Shown: in pieces, positions 33,676 to 46,899 of the stretch | Layout of the letters: each line of letters opens with the position of its first letter | Position numbering within the stretch: the first letter of the stretch is position 1 | Origin: Toxorhynchites rutilus septentrionalis | Lineage: Eukaryota; Arthropoda; Insecta; Diptera; Culicidae | Assembly: GCF_029784135.1 (NCBI RefSeq) | Contig: NC_073746.1 | Location: 10,945,380 to 11,009,379, forward strand | Length of the DNA: 64,000 bases | Reading direction: 5' to 3' | The notes under the pieces: generated by a model | What the model saw: the letters and a program-made list of their open reading frames with translations, nothing else | The model's database searches: none | Told to the model about the DNA's origin: nothing | Translations under genes and position numbers: made by a program

Positions 33676-35068
33676 TCCATGCCAAACCGATGTAGTGGTT
33701 CTCAGATTACCATGAAAAGTGGTAGTTTTGTTCTTTATCGCAAAACATAAGACTCGTATTTACTTTATTTTTTTATTAGGATGCCCATTTACATCTTAGG
33801 GTTGCCCGAAAAATCGTTTTTTTCCTCATTTTACCGAAAATGACTTTTTTCAAGAATGCATAACTTTTGAATCACTGCACCGATTTAGATGATCGACAGA
33901 TCAAATTGATGCTATTTTTGTAATTATTGATTGTAGTCGTTTTTTTTTTGTTTTCATGGCTTTGGACTAGAGCGCGCAATATTTTTTTTCTTGAAAGCTT
34001 AGGATGTTTTACATAACATATCTCAAAATCAGAGATACTTTTTTTTCATTTTTGAAATATGATTTTTCAAAGTTACCCAATGGCTCGAAAAAACAATTTC
34101 CCCCTTTTTTCCACTACAAAAATTCATAACTTTTGAACTATTAAACCGATTCAGATGATCTACATATCAAATTGAAAATTATGATTTAGTTTTATTTGAA
34201 AAATATTACTTTTTCGAAAAATTAGGATTTTCGTTTTTGTAATTATTGATTGAGTTAGTTTTTCATGGTTATCTCGGTTAAAGATAGAGGGCGCTCTATT
34301 TTTTAAATATTTTTTCTGAAGAGCTGAGCTGAAGAGCTTTTTTTACATAATATATCCAGAGATCAGAGAGATGTTATTTTTCGTTTTTGAGTTATTATTT
34401 TTTCAATTTTAACATGGTTTAAGTCTTCGTGCAATATTCCTATGTGACTAAACTAGATTTTTGCGGTTAGAATCCAATCTTTCCGCAAGCGTGACATATT
34501 TTTCAAAGAAGGTTAGCTTATTGACTTCAATCGGTTCAGTAGTTCGAATGTTATGAATTTTTGCAAAAAAATCATTTTTGGATATAAGGGGAAAATGATT
34601 TTTCGGACCACCGGTTAACTTTAAAAAATCATATCTCAAAAACGAAAAAAATAGCATCTCTGATTTCGAGATATGTTATGTAAAAAATTCTCAGCTTTCA
34701 AGAAAAAATATATAAAAATATGGCGCCCTCTTGTCCATGAAAACAAACAAAAACGACTACAATCAATAATTACAAAAATAATATCAATTTTTTTTTTAAT
34801 TTCAATATTTTTTGATAAAAGACTAGCCTTCAATTTGATATGTCGATCATCTAAATCGGTTGAGTGGTTCAAAAGTTATTAACTTTTGAAAAAAGTCATT
34901 TTTGGGAAAAAAGTGGAAAAAAATTATTTTTCGAACTACCCTAAAATGGAAATGGTCACCCTAACGAAAAAATGAAAAAAAAACACGGATCTAATATTTT
35001 GCGATAAAGACAAAAACTACCACTTTTCATGAAAATCTGAGAGCCACTATATCGGGTTGGCATGGAAT
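33676..35068. mobile_element. Foldback element, copy B, ~1.4 kb with long inverted arms
   Basis: Ends ATTCCATGCCAAACCGAT and ATCGGGTTGGCATGGAAT. The arms are complementary over several hundred bases: for example 33911-34050 (TTTTTGTAATTATTGATTG, ACATAACATATCTC) pairs with 34640-34790 (GATATGTTATGT, CAATCAATAATTACAAAAA). Arms contain repeated blocks with TAGGGTTGCCCGAAAAATC and ACCGATT(C/T)AGATGATC. A second inner pair (34080-34200 and 34500-34620) suggests the arms themselves were built by duplication. No coding capacity. Family shared with 7742-8557. Confidence 0.75.
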
Positions 35069-36148
35069 AGCTGTATGTATGTATTATTTTGCAAACATAA
35101 AAAAAAACTATTTCTAAATTCTTCTAAATTTTTGTAAGGTTTTTTTTAAACACACAATTTCTTAACGCTGAATCCAGACCAAGAATTCTATGAAGCTGCT
35201 CGTGATTCGAAAAAAATCATGAAGTACCGAAATTGTGTGAACAAAAATTCAAAAACACAATTTTCATTATTGCAACAATTTTATGAAAAAAGGGCCTACC
35301 GAAAAAAATGTTCAACTTAATTCTTTTTCCGTCGTCGAAAAATGTTTTCATTTCACCCTCACGGTGAACCATGAACTCTCTATAAAAACACTATACTGTA
35401 CTCTGAATGTTTAGTTTGGGTGGACTTCCAACAATATGTTTTTTTTTGTGGATTCGTATGGTTTCTTGTACCGTTCTCGGAATCCTAGGGCCTTTTTCGT
35501 TGCATATCAAAAACACAAAGTCCTTTTTTTTTCTTTTTTGATATATTAATTTTTTTCCATTTTGTTTTCTAAAAACCTTTCCATTCCATTCCTTTCCAAA
35601 ACCATTCATTTTTTAAAAACATTTCAAACTCATGATTTCCAAACTTTATGCAGCAAAGAAAAAGTATTAAAATGGCAAAGTAAAAATTAGAGAACTTGAA
35701 AGACTTGAAACCTAATGTCTACTTTAAGGTAATTTCTTTTTAAATTAAGTTTAAGGATGTTTTTTGAAATTTCAGCATAACATAAAATATTTATAAAGTT
35801 TGAGATAATGTTAATTTAAAAAATCAAATTTTTAGGCGAGTATTATTCTGATAACCATGGATAATAAATGTCAAGATATACCAAGGTTTTTAGATTTTAA
35901 CGTATAGTTCAATTCAGTTTATGAGTTAACAGTGTAGATATATTTTGTGTTTTTTTTAAATTCAATCACTTTTCAGCAACTGTGTAGCATTTTTTTTATT
36001 ATGAACAGACATTGGACTTTGGAGTTAGATTTCATTCTTGAAAACATTACATGAAAACATGATTATATAAAAATTATTCACAATAAAAATTGGTAATCCG
36101 CGAGTACAATTCACCTTAGAATCAAGAGAAAAATATAATATATAATAG
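35069..36148. other. No recognisable gene
   Basis: AT-rich sequence with long A and T runs. I see no protein motif and no clear repeat copy. Confidence 0.35.
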
Positions 36149-36936
36149 ACGAATTTCATGCCAACTCGACTGGCCGTTGGCAGCACCATCTCAGATAGTA
36201 GTGAAACGTTGTGGGTGTAAAGACATGGGTCATTTAAGCAACTTTGTATACTTGAAATATTCGAAAAAGAATTAGACTACTTTTTGGAAAAAGCCAAATT
36301 TTTTTTTTTATTTTTACAAAAATTTATAATTCAAAAACTATGATACCTACAAAATTTATGTCAATGGATGAAATGTAAGATTTTGTTTAAATTTTAACAA
36401 AAAAAAAATACTAAAAAAATTTTGGAAAAAAATTTCGCTGAAAAAAAAGTTATTTTAAAAATTAAAATTCATTTGTCTCAAAAACGTTTTTTTTTTAAAT
36501 TCCCCGAAATATAGATATGAATAGCCTTTACACTTTCCAACAAGTCGTCCATACATCGGAAGATGGGCACTTTTACAGGGAAAAAGTTTTTCTAACAACA
36601 ACTTTTCTATATTTTCTTTGAAAAAAATACAACCTATCCTAATTTTGTTTAAAGTCAAGATAGCGATATAGTGTATTCGACAAAGTTTTATATCTTATTA
36701 AAATTGTCGAAGACGTCAACTTTCTATCTGTTATAGTTTTTGGAATATATGTCATTTTTTTGTATTAAAAATAATGTTTTGCTCGTAACATTTTTGTGTG
36801 TAAATTCTCACGTTTGACATGTTATTGACATGTTTCCAAATAGAGAAAAGAGAGCATGCAGAGCATGTGAATTGCGATAATTTATACATAAAAATGTAAC
36901 GAAATAAACATTAATAGTATTTTTTCAAAGAAAAAA

Positions 36937-38020
36937 ATGAAAAAGTTGTTGTTCGGAAAACTTTTTCCATGTAAATGTGCCCATCGTCCGATGTATAAAA
37001 ACTTGATGGAAATTCTAAGGGCTATTTATATCTATTTATTTCAGAATTTTAAAAGCATATGTTTTCGAGAAAAAAGAATTTTGATTTTCAAAATATTTTT
37101 GATTCAACGAATTTTTTTTCCAAAAAAATCTTTGAATTCAATTGATTAAAAGATGGTCAGAGAATGAAATGTAGGAAATTACTTAGGTTTTCATTAAAAA
37201 TTATCAAACAAATTTTTGGAAAAATTTAATTCAAAAAAATATTTTGAAAATTAAAATTCATTTTTCTCAAAAACATGTGCACATTATCGCATTTTAAGGG
37301 CTTTGCTAACCTTTCTCTATTTAGAAACATGTCAAACGTAAGAATTTACACACAAAAATGTTAAAAATGTTAACGTTATATCGGAAGATAGGCTTAACAT
37401 AATTAGGATAAGTTGTATTTTTTTCAGAGAAAACATGAAAAAGTTGTTGTTCGGGAAACTTTTTCCATGTAAATGTGCCCATCGTCCGATGTATAAAAAC
37501 TTGATGGAAATTCTTAGGGCTATTTATATCTATTTATTTCAGAATTATAAAAGCATATGTTTTCGAGAAAAAAGAATTTTGATTTTCAAAATATTTTTGA
37601 TTCAATGAATTTTTTTTCCAAAAAAATCTTTGAATTCAATTGATTAAAAGATGGTCAGAGAATGAAATGTAGGAAATTACTTAGGTTTTCATGAAAAATT
37701 ATCAAACAAATTTTTGGAAAAATTTAATTCAAAAAAATATTTTGAAAATTAAAATTCATTTTTCTCAAAAACATGTGCACATTATCGCATTTTAAGGGCT
37801 TTGCTAACCTTTCTCTATTTAGAAACATGTCAAACGTGAGAATTTACACACAAAAATGTTAAAAATGTTAACGTTATATCGGAAGATAGGCTTAACATAA
37901 TTAGGATAAGTTGTATTTTTTTCAGAGAAAACATGAAAAAGTTGTTGTTCGAATAACTTTTTCCCTGTAAAAGTGCCCATCTTCCTATGTATGGACGACT
38001 TGTTGGAAATTGTAAGGGCT
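36937..38020. repeat. 498-bp tandem repeat inside the long-TIR element
   Basis: ATGAAAAAGTTGTTGTTCG occurs at 36937, 37435 and 37933, exactly 498 bp apart, and the intervening text is nearly identical (for example ATTATCAAACAAATTTTTGG at about 37200 and 37698). An earlier diverged partial unit (about 36420-36660) is in a rearranged orientation. Confidence 0.88.
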
Positions 38021-38021
38021 A

Positions 38022-38168
<147 letters not shown>

Positions 38169-38376
38169 GATTTTTTGAAAATACGTTTTTGAGAAAAAAT
38201 TTTGTAAAAAATTAAGAAAAAAAATTTATCTTCTTCCAAAAAGTAGTCTAATTCTTTTTCGAATATTTCAAGTATGCAAAGTTGCTTAAATGACCCATGT
38301 CTTAACACCCACAACGTTTCACTACTATTTGAGATGGTGCTGCCAACTCCTAAGACGAGTTGGCATGAAATTCGTC

Positions 38377-38930
38377 AAATATAGTTTAGTGTTGGACTTC
38401 TTAAAACCTTTGTGACTAAGCGTGTAAAAATTAAAGAATTTAAAAAAAAATAGTAATGTGATAATGCAAATTGTAATTTTATGTAACCTCTCCCGTATAT
38501 ATGGAGCGGATTGGGCGAGAGTCGACTATTTTTCGTCTTTTCAAACCAGTATCACCTGCTTTATTTTTATTATTTATTTTATTTGAGATTTCGTTGACAA
38601 ATAAAATATACTGATTGAATGGATAATTCAAAAATACACATTTCTTGCTTTGAACTCTCTGTGCATCTGTGCCTCTGTGCTTTGAACGAGGATTCCAGCT
38701 AAATCTCTATCATGATGACGTGACAGAAGCATATCCTGAACTGGTTGAAGATCCTGATTACCACGCTTAGAAAACCGAAAAATTACAGTGCTTTAGATGA
38801 CTTAAAATTCCATTATTTGCATTTCTTTCACACTCGCTACACACACCTGAAGGTCGTAAGGAAACAATATTTTATGCAAATCTGACCCAAATATCTTGAT
38901 TTCGAGGGTACTTTACTTTTGAACAATAGA
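38377..38930. other. No recognisable gene
   Basis: AT-rich spacer. A POU octamer ATGCAAAT occurs at 38874-38881 at the edge of the following unique island. Confidence 0.35.
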
Positions 38931-40520
38931 AATTATGTGTTTTATACGTGCATCAAAAACAAAAGGCGCTAAATCTCACAATTGCGTCATAATATTTGTC
39001 CCATTATATTACACACAATTCATAGAGCCCACTATCAGGCTAGTCACAGCTCATCTTCGGGGGAGCGGGCCCGAAGGTGTCGGAGGGCTTGAGATTCGCG
39101 CCGAACTGCACAACTGTCTAATTCGCGCCCCGACTGTAAAGCACGCAATTAAAAGTCATCGCAAACGCTACTCTCCGCCTCAAGGTTCTGGCTCTTGACC
39201 GCGGCCCGAATGAGGTTTGCACACCCGGTTCCGTCCCCCATCATCCCCATCATCGGTTTGCTGTTGCTGTAGACGTCTACCTCGTTGCAACTACTGCTGC
39301 TACTACTGTGTACGGCATAAATGAGTTGTGCATTTATTAATTTACTAGTTTAATATGCAATTCAAATTGATGACGCCGTGTTGTTGTGCGCTATTGTTGG
39401 AAATGGCTCAGTCAGAGGTGGCTCCCAGGGTGTATAGTGCGCGATAGCGTGTGAATCCATTTCGACTGCCAATGTTCAGAAGTAATAGTTTCAATTCATG
39501 TTTTGTTAACACTTTTTTTTTATCTCTCGTAGACACGGATTGAAAGCAGCCTCTGCCGAAAAATTCAATCTCACAGATTCGAATTGAACGATAATTTAAT
39601 TCAACCCTAAAATGGGTTAATGTCAGCCGGCAGTATAATTCTATTAAATCAAATCCACCAGACGCGGGTGTTTCTAAGACACGCGAGAGGCAGCCAAATT
39701 TAATAAAGTTACACTCGAGTCGCACTTTTGGAATCTCATAAATTTCTTCGCATCTATTAGAGGTGAAGGTAATGGATGGGATGATTAAATGAGAACCGTC
39801 ATATTTCTAGCCAAGGAACTTTTCCTCGTCACATTTCCTGTCGGTGCGAACGAATTTCGACAAAGTGTCGCTGACTATGCAAATCTACCTTAGTGCAGGT
39901 GCTGGTGATTCTTGCGTGTACGCACTGGCTCCCTGTCCCCGTGATTAATAAACCTCACTTTTGCACTTCATAAGATAGCGCGACTCCCTCAGTCAACTTT
40001 CGGCTTCGATATTAAATTAGACGGAAACAGAGAAAAAGGTTTCCCTCCGCTTGTACGTGATGTTTCGCTAGCGTAAAAATCTTTCTTCCAGCAGCAGCAA
40101 CAGCAGCGTATGCGAAGGTCCTGATTGGCGGCGTCTATCTAATGATGGCGGTGATGCTGTGTGCTGGTTGGCGCAATGATACAGATCGATGAGGACACGC
40201 GTCGCAAGATTTGTACCTAAGCTCGCTCGGTCGGTCGGTGGAGGCAACGAGAAACGATGCGAACATTTGGGTGTGTGTGTGTGAAGAGAAAGGAAACGAC
40301 TTCTGGAATTGCTCCTTGATTTGGGGAAATTACAGGGAGTGTAGCGATTATTGTTACTGATTGGTGATTAGATGTAGATTTGCTGTGTGTGTAACCTTTA
40401 TGTGGTTTCGCAATCAATACATGCGGCAGCAAGTCAAAATGAACGTTAGCCAAATACGAGCGAGTAGTCATTAAAAGTTATTATATTATTGATCCACATG
40501 TGAAGACAATTTTATCTGCC
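38931..40520. other. Unique noncoding island
   Basis: Balanced composition, no copies elsewhere in the window. Includes AT-rich homeodomain-like words (GCATTTATTAATTTACTAG near 39330), an octamer ATGCAAAT (39877-39884), GTGATTAATAAACC (39940) and CAG runs (40090-40105). No open frame has a recognisable domain. Candidate regulatory DNA by inference only. Confidence 0.4.
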
Positions 40521-41200
40521 TCTTTTGAAAATGGGGCGTTTGAAATTTAGGTAATAAGTTGAAATGCGAGAAACAAAATGGCGAAACAAGTTTGAAAACT
40601 AATCCGATATTGTTCCATGTCGTCTTAACTCTATTTCGTTCATATTTTTCATTTTCATATTTATTATTCTTTTTTTGTGTTCTTTACTTCCATTCTTTTT
40701 CTCATTTCATTTCTCTATCTGGTTTGTTTTTATTTGCATTTTCTTTCATTCTCATTTTTTTTTGACTATTTTTACAATTCTACAACTTCCTTATTTATTA
40801 CTCTCCTCCTTCTCTTGTATCGCTTCGTGCGATGAGTAAGAAGATTTGTTACAAAACTTCAGTTAGATTAATAAAGAAACCTTTCTGAATTATCAATGAG
40901 GTTAGTTGGAAAAACTGCGTAAAGTAAAGTTAAATAAAGTTTTCAAAAAAAAATCTTATTCGAAATTAGGCACATAAAAGTTTAATGATAGCGGTAAAAA
41001 CTCGATTAGTCAGCCGCTGTATAATGGTTCTTCATTGTCTACACTTTCCATCTAAAGTTGCTTTTGATGTATTTGACTCGACTTTTCTTGAATTATAATT
41101 GTTAATAAGAGAACCCTAACAAACTGTATTTCCCCCTCAAAAATTAATACGTAGTCTTTTTTCGCTGAAAAATGAGACAGAAAAAATAAAAAGAGATGAA
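40521..41200. other. No recognisable gene
   Basis: AT-rich transition. Pyrimidine-rich stretches from 40620 on lead into the strand-asymmetric repeat field. Confidence 0.35.
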
Positions 41201-41310
41201 AAAAAAAGGTAACGCATATGATTATTTCATTTTCTTTTTTTTAGTTATCTTTTTCCTTTCGTATTCTTCTTTTTAATTTCTTTTTATTCATATTTTTAGC
41301 TCCTTTCTTA

Positions 41311-41341
<31 letters not shown>

Positions 41342-42713
41342 ACTCACTCTCGCCACCTTGTTTTTTTCTTAAGCAAATCAGTATCTTCTTTCAATTTTTA
41401 ATCCTTTTCGATCGTCTGTTTAACAATCGTTCATTTTTTTCATATAAATCTCAACTGAGTGCCAACATAACAGCTCGTGGCTAATAACAGTAATTGAAGG
41501 TAGAAACGTTAACAATTTTATGTTGTTTGTTTTTTTAAAACTCATTGTGCATTTATTTACACTCTTTCTCACCTTTCTTATCTTTTCTCTCATTTTTCTC
41601 TATATCTCGCTATACGATATTCGCTCAAATTGAATGCAAGAATAAGGATAATAATAAGTAGGTAGGAAATGGAAAATAAATAATAAAAAACAGTCAAAAG
41701 AATGAGAAAAATAACTATTTTCTTTTTAAATATCAAATAACGAATATTCAAGAATAACTTGAAATGATCCTGAAGAATCACAAAAAAATTTTGGGAATCT
41801 CGAGGGCCCGAGAATAATGAGAAAACTAAAAAACAGAAATGAGTGGTGGAAGTGAGAAGAGGGAAACAAAAAGAATACATGAAATAGTAGAGAAAAAAGA
41901 AGAAAATAGATGGAAATTTAATGTAGAAGGGGGAAAGAAACAAAGTAGGATGTGAAGAGAACAGAAAAGAGAAGGAGAGGAGATGAATTAGAAAAAAGAA
42001 GAAAAGACGAAAAACAACAGAAAATAGATAAAAGTACAGAGGCAGAATGTTTTCTTCTCCCTTTCTCTCACTCTCTCTCTCTCTCTCTCTTCCTCTCTAT
42101 ATATCTCTCTCTCTATTTCTCTCTTTTTCTCTCTCTCTTTCTCTCTCCTTCTCTTTTTCTCTCTCTTTTCTCTTTTTCTCTTTTTCTCTCTCTCTTTCTC
42201 TTTCTCTCCATTTTCTCTTTCTTTTTCTCTTATCTCTTTCTCTTCCCCTCTTTTTATCTCTCTCTCCCTCTTTCTTTCTCTTCCTCTCTCTCTCTATCTC
42301 TCTATCTCTTTTTTTTCTCTCTCTCTCTCTTTGTCCACATTTTTTCTCGATTTTTTAGAATTCATTTTCGTGAATTCGAGCATTGTTTCCGGGTTGAAAG
42401 TAACGTTACCTAGTTCACCTTATCTTCTAAACAGACAACTGGCCTTCAAGATACATTTGCCATTAAAAATGATGTTTGATTGTAGATATGTGTGCTTTTA
42501 AACATATTCAGAATAAAAATACGCAATAGGATACAGGGAACTGATGTAGATCCAAAAGTTTTGCTTGTGTCATTTTCACTAGCAATTAATTATCAAATAA
42601 AATACTTTTGTTGAGTGGAAAGCTCGAAGATGCACTTTTTATGTTTAAACTGATTATATACTCTGTGCTTTGAACGAAGAATCAGTTTAAACCTTTATCA
42701 TTACTACGGCTCT

Positions 42714-42734
42714 CTCTCTCACGCTCTCTTTCTT

Positions 42735-42776
<42 letters not shown>

Positions 42777-42800
42777 TCTATTTCTTTCTCTCTCTCGCTC
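42714..42800. repeat. (CT)n microsatellite
   Basis: Almost pure CT dinucleotides with occasional TTT interruptions inside the strand-switching field. Confidence 0.9.
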
Positions 42801-43779
42801 TTCACCTCAATTTTCGTAAATTTCATCTTCTAGGTATGCTAAAATAGAATTTGAAGTGGAAGTTGGAATGAAAATGGCATAAGTAGGGGTATCGAAAAGA
42901 AAGATAAAAAACAATTGAAACCAGGAACTAGGAACTGAAAAAAAAATTAAAGAAGAAAAGTAAATAAAGGGAGTAAAACGAAAATAAAAAAGAAGAAGAA
43001 TCGAGACAGAAAAAAAGAGACAAGAGACATAGATTATAGAAAATAGGGTGTGAAGAGTTAAAAGAGGGAAGTATGAGAACGACACAAAACGAATGTTAGA
43101 ACAGAGGAGGTGGAAAGGAATAGAGTGATGTCATGGAACGTTTCTTATCTCTCTCTCCTCTCTCATTTGCCCGTATATCTCGCCTTTTATATTTGATAAC
43201 AATAACTTATAGTGGGGATAAAAATAACAATAAGGAGAATGAAATAGAAACAGGTTATAAAATCAGAATTTGATTGAAAAGAGACGGAAGAATGATGAAA
43301 CCAGCAAAAAATTGATAATGAAAAGAAACAATGTAAAGCAATGAAAGTGACAAATTTATCTCTCTTTTTCTCAATTTCCTATCTCGTTTTCCATGTTTTC
43401 TTAACACGTTCATGCCGGTGCTGTAATTCATGCTCCTTGCGGCTGCGCTTAATGCTTTTCGCTCTATCGGACGGAACCTATTCCAGGCAGTGTTTGTCGA
43501 TTGAACCTTTGTTCTGAATAATTCACTTTCGTTTGTTCAAATATGATCTAGCGGAAAGCATTTCCCCCAGTGGCATTTGTCTGTTGTTACATGCTACACA
43601 ATGACACAATAGCGATGAGACAGCCTAGTGCGAGCCACCGGTGGTAAGCGCCGCCCGATCAATCAGTCAAGTGCGGGTACGCACCGGCGGGAACGTGTTT
43701 AATTAAATTTGAAAAGAGACCAAGAATGATAATAAGAGAATGTCGATATATACAGGGAACGAGAAGGAGAAGAGAAGGT

Positions 43780-43799
43780 GCAAAGAGAGAGAGAGATAA

Positions 43800-43840
<41 letters not shown>

Positions 43841-43845
43841 AATAG
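43780..43845. repeat. (GA)n microsatellite
   Basis: GAGAGA tract with a few AT interruptions, opposite in strand sense to the CT tract at 42714. Confidence 0.9.
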
Positions 43846-46030
43846 AGAGAAAGATATAAATGGATAGATAAGATGTGTAAAATGGGAAAAATTGGCAAAT
43901 TGACAAATACTGAAACCGTGAGAAAGAGATGGAAACAATGAAACAGAGAGAGAAGATAGGAAAGGACAGATAGAAAAAAATAAATGAAAGAAATAGGGAA
44001 AAGTGGTAAAGTTGAAGAGAAAAAAATGAGCAAAGAAACAAGAAGAGAGAATGTTTATTATCTTTCTCCTCGTCAATTTTCTTTTATATAAACATTTATA
44101 TAATCCAGGTGGAAGTAGGAATGACAATGAGAATACTTACGTAAAAAGGAAGTCAAATCAAAAAGAGATCAACAAAAATTAGAAATACAAAGAAAACACT
44201 GGAAATGTACAAAAAGGCTGAAAGAGAATAGAAGAAATAGAAGGGGAAGAGAATACATAGATAATCAGGTTTAAAGAGTGAAAAATAGATGAAAGAGAAA
44301 ATTTTTATAAAAAGAGAAGACAAAAATAGAAAAAACATGAACGAATAAATTAATGGAAAGTAACGGAGACCTGTAATTGATTCTCTCTTATTCTCTCTAT
44401 TTCTCTCATTACCCTGTATAGCTCGTTTTATATGTTTGCTAAAATTGAACTAGGAGTGGGACTAGGAATGAAAATGAGTTTAAGTAGGAAAATGTGAAAT
44501 CCTCAAAAAATGAAACAAACAAACAAAAGCAAAAAGAAATACGAAGAAATAATTTAAAAGAGTGAAAAAGGCTAAAAGAGCAGAAGTAGACAGTGAGAAA
44601 GATAAATGTGAGAGAGGGAAGAGAACAGAAATCGAAGGTAGAGAAAACGGAGATAATATATATAAAATCAGGTGCGGGATGATAGAAAAACATAAATGAT
44701 GGAAAAGAGAAAAGACAGAGAAAAAACATGGGAAAACAAAAAAGACAGGAATAAAGAGAGAGCTATGGAATGTGATGGTTCTTATCACTCTTATTTTCTC
44801 TGATATAGAGACTTTTTTTGTGGTTCTTTAGGATTTTTTTCAAATTACTCTTGAATATAATATATTCTTTGTGATGTGACCTTTGATATTTGAAAATAAC
44901 TCTCATTCTTTTGACTTTTTCAAAAAAAAAATGGATTTACTGTCCTTTTTCCACCTACTTATACTTATCGTCGTTCTTTGCATTCAATTTCAGCAGATAT
45001 CGTTTAGCGAGATATAGATGAAAATGAGAGAAAAGATAAGAGAGGTGAGAAGGAGTGAAAATAAATGCTTCATGAGTAAAAAAAAACAACACAAAATGAT
45101 TAACGTTTCCATCTTCAATTACTGTTATGTACCACGAGAATGTAGTTTTCGTAACGCAGTGTCACTTGCGTCATCTGTCTCAGTACTTAATTGAGATTTC
45201 TATGAAAAAACGGAGGATTGTGAAGCATTTAAAATTGAAATAAGTTTGCTTCAGTATGAGAGAAACAAGGTGATGAGATTGAGAGAGAGTAGGAAAGTGG
45301 CTGAAAATATGATGAAAAAAGCATAAAAAAGAAGAATACGAAAGGAGAAAGATAAGTAGAAAGATAGAGAATAAACTATTAATATTCTTTACCTATCTTT
45401 TAATCTCTATTTTCTGAAATTGAATTTATAGTAGTTATAATAATGACAACGATGAATAGTAGTATTTAAAGAAGGTAGAAACGGGAAAAAAGCCGGACAT
45501 ATTGAAACGAAGTGAAAGAATGAGAAAAGTAAAAAAGATCGAGGAAGGTGAAAATAGAATTCGAAATGTGAGGGAAGGATAAATGTGAGAAACGGAATCA
45601 AAGAGCATTAGTAGAGAGAGAGAGAGAAAAAGAGAAAAATAGAGGAGGCATTTTTGGTTTCCGATATTTGCGTGAACGGAATTGAAAGTGGGAGCAAGAA
45701 TGGCACTGAAAATGAGAAAGTAGAAACACGAGAGAAAGTTTCGAAGAGATTGAAAAAAAAAAACAAAAAAAGAAAAACAAAATAATGAGAAAAACGAATT
45801 AAAGAGTGGAAAAATGAAAATAAGAAAGGGGAGGGAAAGAAGAGAAAAATGTGGAATAAAAGAAAAATAAAAAAGAGCGAAATTGAAGAGAAAATATAAA
45901 AAAACAAAAAATGTAAAAAGAAAAAAAGAGAAGAGTGAGAGAAAGTAAACAATAGTGAAGGGGAACGAAGTACTAAAAAACATTGAAATATGACAGAAGA
46001 TAAGAGATGGAAGACTGAGAAATGCAACTA

Positions 46031-46339
46031 GAGTGCGTTGACATTCATACCGAAAAACAATGAGAACACGCATCAATTGAAAATAAGTATTCAGAAACAA
46101 AATTATTTTTCTTGGTATAGCATTAATAATTTATGAAAGTGTGTGCTTATTGGCATATTTTCACAGCTGTGATGTACGACTGAAAATGTTTTGCTTGTTC
46201 GATTCATGTTATTGGTGAAACTTTTTTCTGTTTGTTTTAAACACTCCAGCATTTACAGAATTCTTCTTGAATGACGTTTACGTTCCCTGTGGAACTTTTG
46301 TCGTCTCAACGTATGCATTAACTAGCGTCATTTATTAAT
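46031..46339. other. No recognisable feature
   Basis: AT-rich spacer between the strand-switching field and the SINE fragment. Confidence 0.35.
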
Positions 46340-46535
46340 ACTTATTTGAGTTTTCTTAAGCCAAATAACACGCCTTGAATGTATTCCGAGGGCAAGCTCT
46401 AGAATACGCGTGACCACAGTGCAAGTCGAAGGAAATTTCTCTGAGAAAAATCCCTCGGCCAGAACGGGAATCGAACCCGAATACCCGGCATGGTGCATTT
46501 ACAGCATTACAGCTCGAAAATAGGAATTCTTCTTG
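46340..46535 (-). mobile_element. tRNA-derived SINE fragment, copy 1
   Basis: On the minus strand a perfect RNA polymerase III B box GGTTCGATTCC (46477-46467) is followed by GTTCTGGCCGAGGGATTTTT, TTGCACTGTGGTCACGCGTA and a TTCAAGGCGTGTTATTTGG end. A related copy on the plus strand lies at 50215-50345 with the same order of blocks. I do not see a good A box, so this may be a 5'-truncated copy. No folded tRNA is present. Confidence 0.6.
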
Positions 46536-46899
46536 GCACTTAATCAATTAATGTAAAATTTAATATATCAGAAACGGAATAGACTGACTGACATCTTTCA
46601 TGTAATTTAATTGTTTGTAATTTCTGAGAAATAATGTTTCATGGAAAGAAAAATATTTGTTGATTTTATTTCTTACATCTATGTTCATGTCCAAATTTTC
46701 CTCCATCTTTAATTATTTTATGCTAATTTTGTGTAAACTACGTAATATTTAAACATTCACTTGCAGTTAGGAAACGATGAGAACTGGTTTTCGATGTTAC
46801 TTTTCATAAGAGAACTTTGCGTGCGTAAGTTTACTGATAATCGTATATATTATATACATCATTCAATTATCTCTTCGTCATTTGAAAATAGCTCTCCCG
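46536..46899. other. No recognisable feature
   Basis: AT-rich spacer before the unique island. Confidence 0.35.

Larger units (their letters stand above)
41200..46030. repeat. Degenerate purine/pyrimidine strand-switching repeat field (left block)
   Basis: Long blocks of almost pure pyrimidine (for example 42045-42345 with CTCTCT) alternate with blocks of almost pure purine (for example 41860-42040, 43740-44040). Landmarks recur in the same order: an ATGGAA(T/C)GTT...CTTATCTCTCT word, a pyrimidine tract, a short T-rich AT segment, a GAA(G/T)TGGGA(C/G)TAGGAATGAAAATG-like word, then a purine tract. Spacing between landmarks is about 340-480 bp. A low-GC insert (43400-43690) breaks the pattern and looks unique. 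Open frames here are Ser/Phe/Leu-rich artefacts of the pyrimidine tracts. Confidence 0.8.

Noticed and set aside
41590..46100. Many Ser/Phe/Leu-rich frames resembling membrane proteins
   Set aside because: They follow from pyrimidine-rich tracts and occur in overlapping frames of the same strand.
46440..46500. Functional tRNA gene
   Set aside because: Only the B box and T-arm-like part are clear; no cloverleaf could be drawn, and a sister copy shows a SINE body.
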